NCBI GenBank assembly: GCA_000231825.2
Contig: JH720328.1
Location: 250,148 to 314,147, forward strand
Source: Tetrahymena elliotti 4EA
Taxonomy: Eukaryota > Ciliophora > Oligohymenophorea > Hymenostomatida > Tetrahymenidae
DNA: 64,000 bases
Direction of reading: 5' to 3'
The position numbers were made by a program, and so were the translations under genes. This document shows, piece by piece, positions 48,901 through 61,232 of this stretch. Each line of letters begins with the position of its first letter. Positions within the stretch are counted from its first letter, which is position 1. Below the pieces are notes generated by a model. That model saw only the letters and a list, made by a program, of their open reading frames with translations, was not told the origin of the DNA and made no database searches.

Positions 48901-50137
48901 TTCTTTAATATCTTAAGACTATCAGCATAATATCCTATTGCATCTTCAAAAGATAATAGCATTAAGCAGTAATCTCCCATCATTTTTAAAGCTCTCCCTT
49001 CTTTTCTTTTTTTTAGCTTAGAAGAATCTGCTACTTTCTCCTCTTTCATATGAACCTTTACTGTATTTTAAGGATCTGTCCTTTTAATAAACATGAAAAT
49101 TTTCTAAAATAATTCAATGGTTTCTTTTTCATTCAGTTAAAAAACCACTTTTAAAAAAAATTCAATTATTTTTTAGTCTTTTATTAAATGGATGGATTAA
49201 GTATAATCAATTAAATAGACCAACACTGCTAAGAAAAGCCATTTTCCAAACATTAAATACTATCTATTTGAGAAATTTAAATGATAACTGAATTGTTCTT
49301 GATAAAAAATGCTGTGAGTTTTATAAAATTCTTACTTAAGCTTTTCGAGCTCTAAGGCAAAGTTAATAGAAATATCAACTATAATCTATTGTAATTAATT
49401 CTACAAAGTGATTTAGCTTGCCTCTCTTTCAATTTCAATATCTTCAAGAAAACAAAAACATGTTTCATATGGAATCATTTCTTTTATTGCTTACTCTTTA
49501 GAACCCATAATAAATAGCTTCATCAATGTTTAACGACTTTAAGAAATTCTCTATCATTTTTTAGTTATGAAATTTAAAATTTAATAGGTTAGCTTTTATT
49601 ATCAAATATTTTTTACACTTTTGAGTTTGATAAATTCATCTTAAAACAAATTAATATCATTAGAATCTGAATCATAAAATGCTATTGCTCCTGCAGCAAT
49701 CCTTTTAAAATGAAAATTAATTAATTTCAATTATTTTTATTCTATTCATTTTACATGTGTAACTCATAACCAGGCCACTCTGTTTGTATTATATAATCTT
49801 AAAATTGCAAATTCATTAAACTTTTACTCCAATCCTATTATAAAATGAATGAAGATAAAAATTATAATGTCATTAATGCAATATAATCTACTTTTTATTT
49901 TAAATATGGTGATAACTTAGCCTTGATTAATTTTAAATTATCTTAAGAAATGTTAAGTGATTAAAATGACTCCTACACCAACTTCAAAAAATCTTTAAAC
50001 TAATCGCATTTCATATTTCCCATTTGATAGCATTGAATTGTAACTCTTGTGTGATCTTCTAAGCTTTTTTAAATATTTGAAAGCTACAAATATGTGCTAT
50101 TATACTACTAAACTATTTAATAAGCTTATTCCTCCAT
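45985..50137 (-). CDS. TRAPPC9: TRAPP II complex subunit TRAPPC9 / Trs120
   Basis: ATG is at 50137 and the stop TGA at 45985-45987. Exons 49755-50137, 49617-49701 and 49550 downward join in phase; later introns lie near 47820-47930 and elsewhere. The N-terminus has EDHTRVTIQCYQM, like the TRAPPC9 start EDHQTLLVVV. The best match is KKRKEGRALKMMGDYCLML, then FEDAIGYYADSLKILKKSED, then YLWIAS. This corresponds to the TPR-like [32 protein letters not shown]...DFLWL block of TRAPPC9. The C-terminal half shows immunoglobulin-like beta-strand segments (IVFEVNGVEILNY, RYNLNLNDIKTNE). TRAPP II tethers vesicles and activates Rab GTPases at the Golgi; Trs120/TRAPPC9 caps the complex. Total length is about 1250-1300 residues, as in the family. 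Confidence 0.85.
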
Positions 50138-51019
50138 TTTTATTTGATTCTATACAACTTTAGAATATTGTAATAAAATATGACTTCTATTTTTAATGTA
50201 AATAATCTTAAGATATTTATTTCTTATCAATTAATTAAATATAAGCTGTAAAAAGTAAATTAATAATATCAGTCAGAAGAATCTTTGGTGTTTATTATCA
50301 ATTGCAAAATTTAATATCTAAACTTATTCACCAAAGTAAATATATAAAATAAAAAAAAACATAGAGATATTAAAATTTATAATTACCTAATTTATACCTA
50401 ACTTATTTAATTATCATTTTAATGAAAATTCTATTATGTATTTGCTTGATTATTTTTTATTAGCAATTAAACACAAAAAAAGAAATTTAAAGTGGGCTAA
50501 AGATTTAAATTTAAAATAAAATAAATATCTTTGAACGTAATTTATAATTTGTGATTTCTTGAAATAAATAAAATAATCTATCTAATAATATAGAGTATTT
50601 CTTATTCTTTTAGTAATTTTAAAACAAAAAATTTACTCTATTATTTTACAAGACACCTGAAAGATTAACTTCTTAAAATTTTAATTCTTATTTTTGTTTT
50701 GATAAATTAGAAATAATTATCAATAAGATATTGATTATTAAATAAAGAAAATAAATAATTTATATAAATAAACTCTTAATAAATAGTAGATTGATAATTT
50801 ATTTTTTAAATTTGTTAATTTTAAATTCAGAGTATTAATTGAATTAATTATACATATTTTAATATACTTTCCAGTTTTCAAAAGATAAAATTAAATAATA
50901 CCAATCTTTTGCAAACTTTTTGTATTTTTTTTTTAGTTAAGCTTAGTCTATGTTTATCTGATGTAGAGCTTTTTTAAATTTATAGAAAATGATTTATTTA
51001 AAGGAATTAAAAAATAATT
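50138..51019. other. Intergenic, possible 3' part of the LRR gene upstream
   Basis: The promoter side of TRAPPC9. On the minus strand a frame continuing from the LRR gene (51020-52420) stays open here for several hundred bases, but its composition is that of noncoding AT-rich DNA. I therefore place the LRR gene's end above 51020 without certainty. Confidence 0.35.
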
Positions 51020-52420
51020 TTATTACTAAAGTACTAAAGAAAGCACTCTTAATGTTTAATTTTTTAAAATTGCATTTTAAAGTGTTATTATTCCCTATCC
51101 AATATTATTGAGTACTAGGCTTAACTCTAAGCTAGTAATATTTTTGTTTTTTTCTATAAAATCACAAAATTCTGTAATTCCTTCTTCATTTATTTAATTC
51201 TACCTATTAATTTCATATTTAAATATTCTTCTGATGCAATTGATTTTATTGAATTCGATAATCATTTTTTAAAAATTGAATCATTTCCAACAAAAAATAT
51301 TCTATTAAATTGATTAACATAAATGTATATTGTCTTAAGTTAAGTTTTCTTCTTAGCTCTTTTAAAAATAAATTTTGATTATAATTTCTAAATACAACAT
51401 TCTCTTAAAATTCTTATATTAATCAACTTTAATCAATATAATATTTATTTCAATTAATCAATTTTTGTGGTAAGCAATTTCTAATTTTAATTACACCACA
51501 ACAGAAATAATAGTTATTTTTAGCTTATCTTAATTTGCATTTATTGAATCGTTGGAATATCAAAATTACGTTAAAATAAGGTTCAGATGTTTTAATTATG
51601 TGAGCTATCTTAGATTTTTAGATATTTATTACCAACCACCTGATTTGATATTACATTCCCTTTTAATAAACAAATTAAGCTTACTCGTTATTTTATTTTA
51701 CAAAATATCTACACTAAATTTAAAAAAAGAGCTTGGAGTTAATTGGCAGACTCTAATATTTCAGAGATGTAGTAAGCACCTGCTTAATTGATTACATTCT
51801 TGCTATTTTTTTAGAGAAATATTAAGCATAAATTTAAGTAAAATATTAGTTTTTGATATAGAATAAATCCTTACAAAATAATTAGATTTAACTCTTTTAA
51901 TTCTGTTAACTATTTCAAACCCATACTGATGTGTCTAGCTCCTTATTCTCTAAAATAGTTATTTCTTTTAAAATTATTATTTCCTGATTCATGCCTATTT
52001 AGTCAAGTCAAATTCATTACCCTAAATGTAGATCTAACTTTTCCAATTTTTTGAAGCATGTTATAATTTCCATTAATCTCTATATTCCTTCATCTTCTAA
52101 AAAATTATGGCTTTTATTAGAATAAATTGTTTGCTTCGCTTCCTAACTTTTGAATAACTTACTCAAGCTTCAGCTATAAACAATTTAATTCTGTATTTTT
52201 ACAAATAACATTAAGGTCATTAATGCTTTTAGCATCAACATCTTTATATCTAATTTTTTTTAATTGGCAAAAATGATTAAGTAATTATAAAATAGGACTA
52301 CTAAATACTCTAAATCAAATGCTAATGTTTAGCTTAAACTAAGATCTTAATTATCTATGTTTAACTTAATAATCATATTGATACTCTTAGGATCATAATA
52401 TAAGTCTTGTCTCTGACAAG
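51020..52420 (-). CDS. Leucine-rich-repeat protein, multi-exon, boundaries uncertain
   Basis: Minus-strand segments in different frames, separated by GT..AG introns, each read as ribonuclease-inhibitor-type LRRs. They include NNYFREQGARHISMGLKQL near 51900-51950, NFLEDEGIQRLMEIITCF then KKLEKLDLHL near 52030-52110, and ECNIKSGGWQQISKNLRQL then QLKHLNLILT near 51575-51665. Others are INEEGITEFCDFIEKNK then ITSLELSL near 51135-51200, and TLRVLSLVL near 51030. Start and stop were not fixed. It is one of three LRR loci in the window and shares the exon-per-repeat style. LRRs of this type mediate protein binding; no partner can be inferred. Confidence 0.5.
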
Positions 52421-53288
52421 AAAAATAATTTATAATACTTTTAAACAAATTCATTATAGATATCACAAATTAATTATTAATATTTCAATATTTTGATGTA
52501 GATTTGATAATAAGATAAATTAATTAATATTCACTAATTAATCATCTCATTTCTGATCATTTTAAACATAAAAAAGTACTATTATTAAATGCTTGTTTGA
52601 TTAAATTACTAGACAATTTTCTAGATATCATTTTATCTTAAAAATATTAGAATAAATAATGTTAAAATAATAACAAGCAAATTAGCAATTTAAATTAACT
52701 AATAAAGAGTATTTTCTAAAATATATCAAATCAATATTTATAATTAAACTCATCCAGTGAGATAGCTTTTTTTAATAATTTGATGTTATTTGCATTAAAT
52801 AACCATAATGAAAGTTAGTTAAACAATATTCTAATAAACTACTCTCATTTCATATTTATTTAAATTAACCATTTTGAATTTATTTATCATAATTTTGAAA
52901 CCCTTAATACTTGTTTTTACCAATAATTGGTATGCAATATTCATCATTTATTTTTCTAAAAAAAAAAATAAAATAAAAATTATCAAATGAATTAAATTTT
53001 TGATTTAATCATAATTAAGTAGAAATAATTAGGGTAATTAAATTGTATTTAGATAAAAAATAATTATTATAGATACATAATGAATAGTTTATTAAGATGT
53101 TTGGATTTATTTTCTTATCGATTATTAAGTTTGTATTGATATAAATACAAAGTTTTTTATGGAAATAATATAAAAAGTAATAAATAAAAATTAAAAGATG
53201 ATTAAATTAAAAAGTAAGTTAATTAGATTTATGTTGTTAAGTATGATAGAGTTTATTGATTTATTAATTTTTAAATGAAAATATAGGC
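52421..53288. other. Intergenic between two LRR genes
   Basis: AT-rich DNA with long A and T runs (for example at about 52965-52990). It holds the 3' flank of the LRR gene above it and the upstream side of the LRR gene below. A missed 5' exon of the 51020-52420 gene is possible. Confidence 0.35.
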
Positions 53289-55737
53289 TCAAAATCTGAA
53301 GTTAAGAGGAACTAAAGAAAGGAAATCAGCTCCTAAAATATCAATAATCATATCTTGCTCAATTAAAAGCAGCATTTCTTCGCCAAGAATATTTTTAATT
53401 CCTAATTTTTGTAGTGCCACTATTTCCATAATAAATTCATTAATTAACTCCATTCTACCAATGATCATGTTTACTATAGGGCTCTAAAAACTATTTTTAA
53501 ATCAAAATTAATTTAAATTTTATTATTTTCAAGAAAAAATCTCACTCTAGTCCTATCTTTATCTAGTTTAGAAGCTGTATTTATTAGAATAACTCCTTTC
53601 CATACATAGTTTGCATTTCAGGTGACATTCCTGTCATACTAAATAATAATTCATATTTTTATGCTGAAATTTAAAATAAAATATTTACTTGAGATTCATA
53701 TTTAAGCTTTATAAATTCTTTAGAGAGCTAATTGATTTTTCAAGTTCTTTAGCTCCTTCGTCTGTTATTTTATTACTCCTATTAAATAAGAAAATTATGT
53801 TTTACTCTGTAAATACTTAAATTTTACTTAAAACTCAATATGAGTTCATTTAGATCTTATAATTCATTTAATGCTTTTGCTGTTTCCAGAGCTCCAATCT
53901 TATCAATTTTATTCTCTCTAAATTTTAAATTTATTTGTTATTTCATAAAAAATAAAACTTTTTCAAATTTTTACATTAAAACAAATGTTAATTTTTTTAA
54001 GTGTCTTAATTATTTTAAAGAATGAGCAAGAGCCGAAACACCTTCTGATCCAAGTTTATTGTAGCTTTTTTAATTTTAAATTTAGTATTAATTTTAATGT
54101 AACATTTTTAATTTTAAATTTAGTATTAATTTTAATGTAAAATTTTTAATTTTGAAGCTAAGATAAAATAAAGTTTGATTTTTGATAACTAACTAAATTA
54201 AATTTTTTCAAAAAAAACCTTCTACTTAAAATTTAAATTCATTCTTTAATTTTTTCCAAATAATTTATTTGAAATAAAAAATGAAAATTCAAGATAAAAG
54301 TTAAATCTAGTTAAACTTTTGGAATAAATAATACATTAATTTTGAAGCTTGAATTCAAAATTTAAAAGAAAAATTCTAAAGATATTTTTGATAGAAGACT
54401 AAAATTAAAAAAATCATTTTGATTATTTGTTAAAGATTTATTTACTTTAAGAGGAGTTGTAGCTAAGTTAAACCTGTTAAGTGGAGTAGAGCCATAGACA
54501 ATTCAACTGCAGCTTCATCTTCCATTTCATTTTGATAGAAATTTAAATCAAGAGATCTAAGCTTTCTCAAGTTTTTAAGGCCATCAGAAAGTTCTTTCAT
54601 TCCTTCATTTTAGAGACTATTCCAACTATATTAAAATAGATTTGTTGATTGTTAAGTATTTTTCTAGAGGTTTTAATTACCCTAAAAATAAAGACAAATC
54701 CTGCAATTCTCTAAGATTGTGAATACCATTTGCAATTTCTTTGATTCCTTGAACTCCTAATTGATTTTCTCCTACAATAAGTTTTAATGATTTAAGTCTC
54801 TTTAAATGAGTCAAGCCATCACTGAGAGTATTCATGCCTACGCTAGAGATCATATTAGAGCTTATAAAATATTAAAAGAAAATAGCTCAAAATATCGAAA
54901 ATTTAATTTATGCTCACTTACTCTAACTATAATTAGAGCATTTGCATATGTTTCATATGACTTAAATATTCTGCTATAACAGATACTCCTTCATCTCCTA
55001 ATTCATTATTACTTTTAAAATTAAAAAAAATTTTATAATTAAATATTATATTTTTATTTATCTTGCTTAAAAATATTTACATTAAGCTTAAGGTCAATAC
55101 TTCTAGTTTAGACACCTTTAGCAATTGCTCTATAAGTAATTTAATTCCCTCAGTTTTAATGTCATTATAGCTATTAATTCAATCTTTTATAACCTTTTTT
55201 TAGTATTTTTAATAAATTTTACTCTAAGTTGAGAGATAAATCCTTTAAATTTTTTAATTATCCTATTGCCTCTGCTAAATATTCAATTCCTTCAATTCCA
55301 ATATCATTTTCGCTTTTAAAAATAGTAATTATTTAGAAATTGAACTTAATATTTAATTCTAGTTATTTTAAAGAAAAGCAACTTGAAAGATATTATAAAT
55401 AAACTATTTGTACTTTAACTTCAAATGAAGCTTCTCTAAATTCTTCATCAGCTATATGCTATATGATATGTTTAAAATACCCTCAAGTCCGATATATTAC
55501 ATACTATTTTTAAATATTTTGTGCTCAATAACATTAGTCGCTATTATAATCTGAATTGTTTTACCCAACATCTAAAAAAGCAGATTTCCTTTACTCTATT
55601 GAATCTATGAAAGCATTTTTATTTTAAGATTCTATTATACGTACTTCTTCACCTAAATATCCAAAGTCACTTTTTTCTTAACTAAATTGCTTAAGCATGG
55701 GCAAGGCCTTTCTTATTTCAGTCTACTTTTTTTGCAT
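53289..55737 (-). CDS. Leucine-rich-repeat (RNI-like) protein with many short introns
   Basis: ATG 55735-55737 begins MQKKQTEIRKALPMLKQF. The stop TGA is at 53289-53291 after FLSLVPLNFRF. Between them about eleven ~90-bp exons each code for one LRR, such as NDIGIEGIEYLAEAIGQL, NELGDEGVSVIAEYLSHM, NQLGVQGIKEIANGIHNL and NKITDEGAKELEKSISSL. They are separated by introns of about 45-150 bp starting GTAAA and ending AG. Exon phases look constant, which lets repeats be gained or lost without a frameshift. The C-terminal exon (about 53290-53460) is a non-LRR helical cap (MIIGRMELINEFIMEIVA, ILGEEMLLLIEQDMIIDIL). A protein of about 450 residues is likely cytosolic and scaffold-like. The function is unknown. 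Confidence 0.75.
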
Positions 55738-56426
55738 TTTCTAAATTTTTTATATTAATCTTATCAATAACGAATTAGAACTTTTCTTAATAAATAATTA
55801 ATGATAATTAAATTAATTAATTGATTTACAGACACACAGTAGTGCTTTCATTATATAAATAATATATTATAAATTAAAATTTTAGTTCATTAGCTTCATA
55901 CTCATACAAAAACTAAATTTAGAATTAAGTTTTTGTTTAAAGAGGAATTAATAAAAACCTTAAAATTTGTGTTAATAGAATCAAACTCAGTTATCTGTTT
56001 GTTGTTCTACTTACTTCTACTATTTTAATTTCTTTAAAACTAAATTAATTCTAATATTTATTTTGTTAAATAATAAATTTGATGGAATAAAATATTTTAT
56101 CATTTATTTTTAGTTTTTTCTTGTTCAATATTTTTAAATGAAAGTAAAAAAATTTTTAAAGTAGAAAATTGAGATAAGGGGAGTTTTTCTTAAATTCAAA
56201 AGAAATTAAAATAATAAAATAACACGAAATTTCTAGAGTTTTTAAAATATCTGGAAACAATCTAAACTTTAATTATTACTAATAATCCTAAATTTTAGAA
56301 TAATTACATACTCTTTATCAATACTTAAGAAAATTCTAACAAAAAAATTCAACCAAAAACAAATAAATATCTTCATTTTTTCCAGCTTAAAATCTAAAAG
56401 TTTGAAAATGATCCTACTATTTATTT
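55738..56426. other. Intergenic, uncertain low-complexity frame
   Basis: AT-rich region upstream of the LRR gene. A minus-strand frame from 56469 to about 56129 (~113 codons) starts MSNNCFIDKISIFLKINS and is Phe/Ile-rich. It overlaps the better-supported exon at 56427-56647 in another frame, so I do not call it. Confidence 0.35.
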
Positions 56427-56647
56427 TCAAAAAAATAGAAATTTTATCAATAAAACAATTATTTGACATCGATTTTGTAGATTATTTTCTAAGAATAAAG
56501 ACAATTTATCAAAAAATTAATTTTTAATTTGATTAAGCAAGAAGGGAATAAGATCATTATTAACTAAATAGAGAGCAGGAAGGACATTTGGGATATCAAT
56601 CTCAGTTTTCCTTTTATTTAATTAAAAATAATTATATTTTTAAATAG
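56427..56647 (-). CDS. C-terminal exon of a small unrecognised protein
   Basis: After a clear acceptor (tttatttcag) at 56648, a frame reads AIQKYNYFQLNKRKTEIDIP, then NVLPALYLVNNDLIPFLLNQ, then FFDKLSLFLENNLQNR. It ends at TGA 56427-56429. Composition is coding-like (Pro, Asp, Val, Leu). An upstream exon probably lies around 56665-56790 on the same strand but its start was not found. The C-terminus is weakly hydrophobic (IIVLLIKFLFF), which may be a tail membrane segment. No family was recognised. Confidence 0.4.
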
Positions 56648-57125
56648 CTGAAATAAAGAATAATGTACACACATTTAATTTTTAAGTTATAAAAGAAGAT
56701 AAATAATTTTCTAAGTAAACAATTTTAAATTCTTAAACACACTTTTATTACATAAGAAATCAATTTAAATTCTAGCTTATTAATAAAATAAAAATTATGA
56801 AAGTATTTTAAGAAATAAATCAAAAATTAATAAAATCATAAATAAGTATTTATTCCCTCGACATTACAAAATAGTTAATTTAGTTTTATCATTTTTAATT
56901 ATTTTTGAAATTAAACAAGTTTTGTTCAAATAAATTAATTCTCAAAGAATTAGTAAAATATATTTTGCAACATAAACAAAATTTTATTGTAAATTAAAAA
57001 TAGAACCAAAAGAATTATTTATATGGAACTTTGGATTTATTTCAAAACAAATAAGTTCACTAAAAATGTAAGTAAATTCAAGTTAATTAAACAGGTTTTT
57101 TTAAAAAGGTTGGAATGCTTTATAT
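56648..57125. other. Intergenic or 5' exon region of the small gene at 56427
   Basis: AT-rich DNA. Part of it (about 56665-56790, minus strand) is an open stretch that could be a 5' exon of the neighbouring small gene. It is also the 3' flank of the coiled-coil gene ending at 57126. Confidence 0.3.
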
Positions 57126-60100
57126 TCATTTACTATAATTAATATTCTTAAATTTATTTATAAAGTTGATTTGGGTTTCGTTGAGCTCATAAACTGAAAT
57201 GTTTTAAAATATGTCAATTGTTTTGATGCTATTTATGTTGTTCATTTTGTTATTTGTCTCTGATATTTGTTGTTGAATCTTGTTAAATATTTTAATCCAG
57301 CTGTCCAAAGTTTAACTGTTTTTAAGTTCTAAGATTCTACTGAATCCACTTATTCCTAAAAATACTCCAAAAGGAACTTAGAATATTTATTATTTATCAT
57401 AACTAGGATTTGGTAAATATTTATTTTTAAAAGTATACAAAACAGTTGCTTCTTTTAAAGTCAATAAAGCATCATGGATAGCCTAAATGCTTGTTGTAAA
57501 TTGCTTGAAATCAGTCTTTAAATAGCTTAAAAAATAAAATTCATTGTTTAAAAGCATTTATTTGTATATTGAAAGTGATTAGAAGTAATTAAGTAAATGG
57601 AAAAGATCTTAATTTAAATCATTATGTGAAGAGCTATTTTCCTAAAATCCTAATGTCTCATAGAATAGCTTATTATTTCTATCTTTTTGTTATTAAAGCT
57701 TATTTTTTAATTCTGATTAGCTAGTTGCAATTAGTTAATTAAGTGTTTAATCAAAGGTAGATCCTCTACTCACTAAATCATAATACTTTAGAAGGTACTA
57801 AAAAAATGATGTCTCATTTTAGTCTATTTACACATAAATTTGTTGTTTCCATTTTGATTTAGATTCATCAATTACTTATTATAGCAAGACAAATCTTGAA
57901 TTTAAATGCAAACAAAAATCAATAAGTGAATCGATCTACTCTTTGTAGTGCAAAATGGATTCATTTAGAACTATCTCCTTATAAAAACTAAGCATTAAAA
58001 GAACTTTTTAATCTTTTTAATTGATGAAATTATCAATTTGACCCACAAGTAACTCTGTAACTCTAGATCTTAGTAACTTTATTCTACTCCTTATTTCTTC
58101 ATTTTCATAAGATTTCTCAACATCTAAAAATGCCACACATTTATACAAATCATAAAGGACAGGCAATTTAGGCATGCTACTTCTTTAATTAAGTTTTTCT
58201 TCTAATTAAGATGTAACTGCTTCTATATTTTCATAAGTAACATCCTTCTATGTTCCCTCATAGACAAAAACTATTAAGTTTACACAACACTCATTCACTT
58301 TTTTAGCCAAAATGTTGATTATCCCTTTAAAATAAGAAGAAAAACCCATAGAGATTCTATTATTCAAAAAATTTAAGAAAGGCTCAATATTCTCATCAAT
58401 TAATTTTTGCTAAAACTCTTTTTTAACTAAATTTTTGCTGTCTACACTTTCTTTAATCTTTTTCACAACTATCTTTAATCCCTTCATCCAGAAACTTACA
58501 AAATCATAAAGTTATTTGATCATCTCAATCAATTTTAGTGTTATATCATTCAAAAACTTTTCATAAGCTTAATTTTAGACTGTCTCCCAACACTGAGTTA
58601 TATTTTTTAGGGACTTTTTTAAAACAAAAATTAATTAATTTTTTTAAATTAACACTAGTTCTCATCCAAATTTTCTTATAATATTTTAATTTTTAAAATT
58701 AAGAAACTGTCAACCCTCATTAATGAATATTTTAAGGTCTTTATAGTCATTTATAAGGGTTAGTTTATGAAAAAATAATTTTTGAATATGAATGAAATCT
58801 TTGGAATGAAATTTTTAATGAAGATTAACAGTATTTAAATTATTTTATTAAAATTTCTAAAATTGTTTAACTATTTAAAAATATTTCTTTTTCTTTTACT
58901 TAAATTAATAAATCAATTATTTTTTATTTCAAAAGTAATGTAAAAGCCAATAAATTTACCTCATCAACACCTTGGAGAAGTTCATCTAAGTTTGTTTCGA
59001 AATCTAATTTGTTGTCTTTGATATTGAAGTTGAAGGAGAGATATTGAAAGTTTTATAGCTGTAAATAGGCAATATTTTCTAAAATTGTATTGCATAGCTC
59101 TAGTGTGTTTTTCTATTAAACTATTTGTTTTTCAAATTATTTTAATGCAGGATCTTCTTTCATGTTGTTATTCATTATATTATAGGCCTAACGAGCGTTA
59201 CCTAGAGCTATCATAGCTGGCATGTGGTATTTTTCAGATTCTTAAAAGTTAAAAAAGATATAATCTTTCTACCTTTTGAAGATCTCTATTTCTTTTTAGC
59301 ACATATCAGAGAACTCATCCAGTTTCTTCATATTCAATTCAAACTGTTCGCTCTTTCCTTTCTTTTTAGTTTCTATCAAAATTTTTTCTTATAATTTTGT
59401 GATCTCCTAAATACCATTTTGAAGTTAAACTTGAATTGTTTAGAAATTCTTTTAAGCTGACCCTATTTAATTGAACTCTATATAGCAGTTTAGTCTATTC
59501 AAAGAGCTCCCCATGCTTGATATAAGTAAATTGCAGTTTTAATAGAGCTATTTAAGCATTTCTGTAACTCTTTTATGCTCTTTAATTTAAGTAATTGCAC
59601 CGTATTCGTTAGTTATTTTCTTCATTTACTCTTGGAATTAAATAATTTCATTTAGATCTTCATCCAATCTTGTACAAACTAATTAAAAGAATCTCTATAA
59701 ACCATCAACTTAAGAATTCATTAAATCAAGTTTATAAATGATTTTATTTGACTATTTAAAACGAAGCTAAATAAAGTACTAACAGCGTGGATCAGTTGCA
59801 AGCTACTTTACTTACTTTTTAAGTGAAGATGTGTTTTGCAAAATATCTTAAATTTTTTACTAAATGAGAATTATACCCTTTTTAATTTCTTCTTCATTAT
59901 ATACTAACGAATTGTTATTTTTAGTGCTGCTTAACTAAGACATCAAACTTTAGCCTTACTATTATGATATACTCAAATTCTTTTATTATGCTTACTTCCT
60001 TCTAAAGAATTTTTATACAAAAAGTTCTATATCTTTAGTTGTTTCAGATATTTACTCATTCATCTCTTTGAATTTAGATTAACTCAAATAAATCAACTTG

Positions 60101-60643
60101 CATACTAAGTCAAAGCTCTCTTCTATTGCTTAATAAACTCTTGCATAAAATTCTACATTTTGCTTGAGAGAAATTGTTATCTCCTTCAAGTTATTTCCTT
60201 TTTGTCAAATAAAATTTTCATTTTCTATCAATAATCAATACATATTGTTATGTTTTTTGAAAGAAATAACCATTTAAATTTTTAAAATAAATACCTAGTT
60301 CTTAATTTAAAAGAATAATTTCTTTTTCTGCATCTGCTGTAAAGGTTGTACATTATTTGAGTATTTAAAGCAATTCTTAAGTCCTAATATTAAATTCTTC
60401 TCCTTCAATATCTAGTTTTAGATACTTTTTATATTCATTTAGCCCTGCATCAAGATTTCTAATTTATTGTTAGAATTCTTAATAAATTTGCAAAGCTCTA
60501 GAGTCAAAATCTAGCATATTGCTAGATTAATGGAAGACACTCTGATAATTATATGTTGATTAAATTTGCTTATAATTACTTTCTATTTTTGAAACATTTT
60601 AGCTATTTACTTGCTGATTCTACATTTTATTCAAATCTATCAT
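57126..60643 (-). CDS. Large helical/coiled-coil protein of unknown family
   Basis: The frame starts at or above ATG 60641-60643 and ends at TGA 57126-57128. Introns lie at about 60196-60297 (GTATTTA to aaaaag) and at about 58613-58958. The product is about 1020 residues, nearly all helical. It includes KNNLKEITISLKQNVEFYA-like and RLDEDLNEIIQFQEQMKKIT coiled-coil stretches, and a middle region AMIALGNARQAYNIMNNNMK. The C-terminal half has SKWKQQIYVQIDQNETSFF and PFGVFLGISGFSRILELKNS. There are no Walker motifs, signal peptide or membrane spans. An upstream exon near 60940-60960 (MKNFSQLCFWKINILNNL) may precede it. The plan recalls long cytoskeletal or tethering proteins, but I do not recognise the family. 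Confidence 0.7.
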
Positions 60644-61232
60644 AGAACTATTTCCACTCTACCAGTTCTAATTGCTGTTTAAATATTAATTGCTAGCTAT
60701 ACTAAATATCACAATCAAATCGTTAGCCTCTATTATATTATTTAAAATATATTAAAAATCAAATAAATTAAAAAATTTATTTGCAAATATATTCAAAAAT
60801 ATTTTTTTAAAAATTGAAGACTTCAATTTGCTTTTATTAAGAAAAAAAACAAACTATTATTTTGATTTTCAGCGGGTTTTTAGAAATTCTAATTAGAAAC
60901 CTAAAGTCAAATTATTTAAAATGTTAATTTTCCAGAAGCATAATTGACTAAAATTCTTCATTTTTTTAAAACTTTGATCAAATTGCTAAGAAATCTTTTT
61001 AAAAAAAGCAGTTATTTGTGATAAATATTCTCTTCACAATTTTCTCTTTTGATAAAATAAGAAAAAGTCCTGAAAAAAAGAAAAGAAAATAAATTATTTT
61101 CAATTAAAGATTAAAAATATATTTATGAGATTGAGTATATATATATCAATATTTTTCAGATCTTTAAATCTTGATCTCCACTATTTAATTATATTTCCTA
61201 TCTTCAATCGTAAAAAATCAAATAAACTCTAT
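60644..61232. other. Intergenic, possible 5' exon of the coiled-coil gene
   Basis: AT-rich DNA between two minus-strand genes. A short ATG frame on the minus strand near 60950 (about 27 codons) might be the first exon of the gene at 57126-60643. A (TA)n run lies at about 61136-61146. Confidence 0.3.

Noticed and set aside
51552..51791. Plus-strand open frame of 79 codons
   Set aside because: The opposite strand carries an LRR exon (about 51575-51665) with flanking splice sites, which explains the region better.
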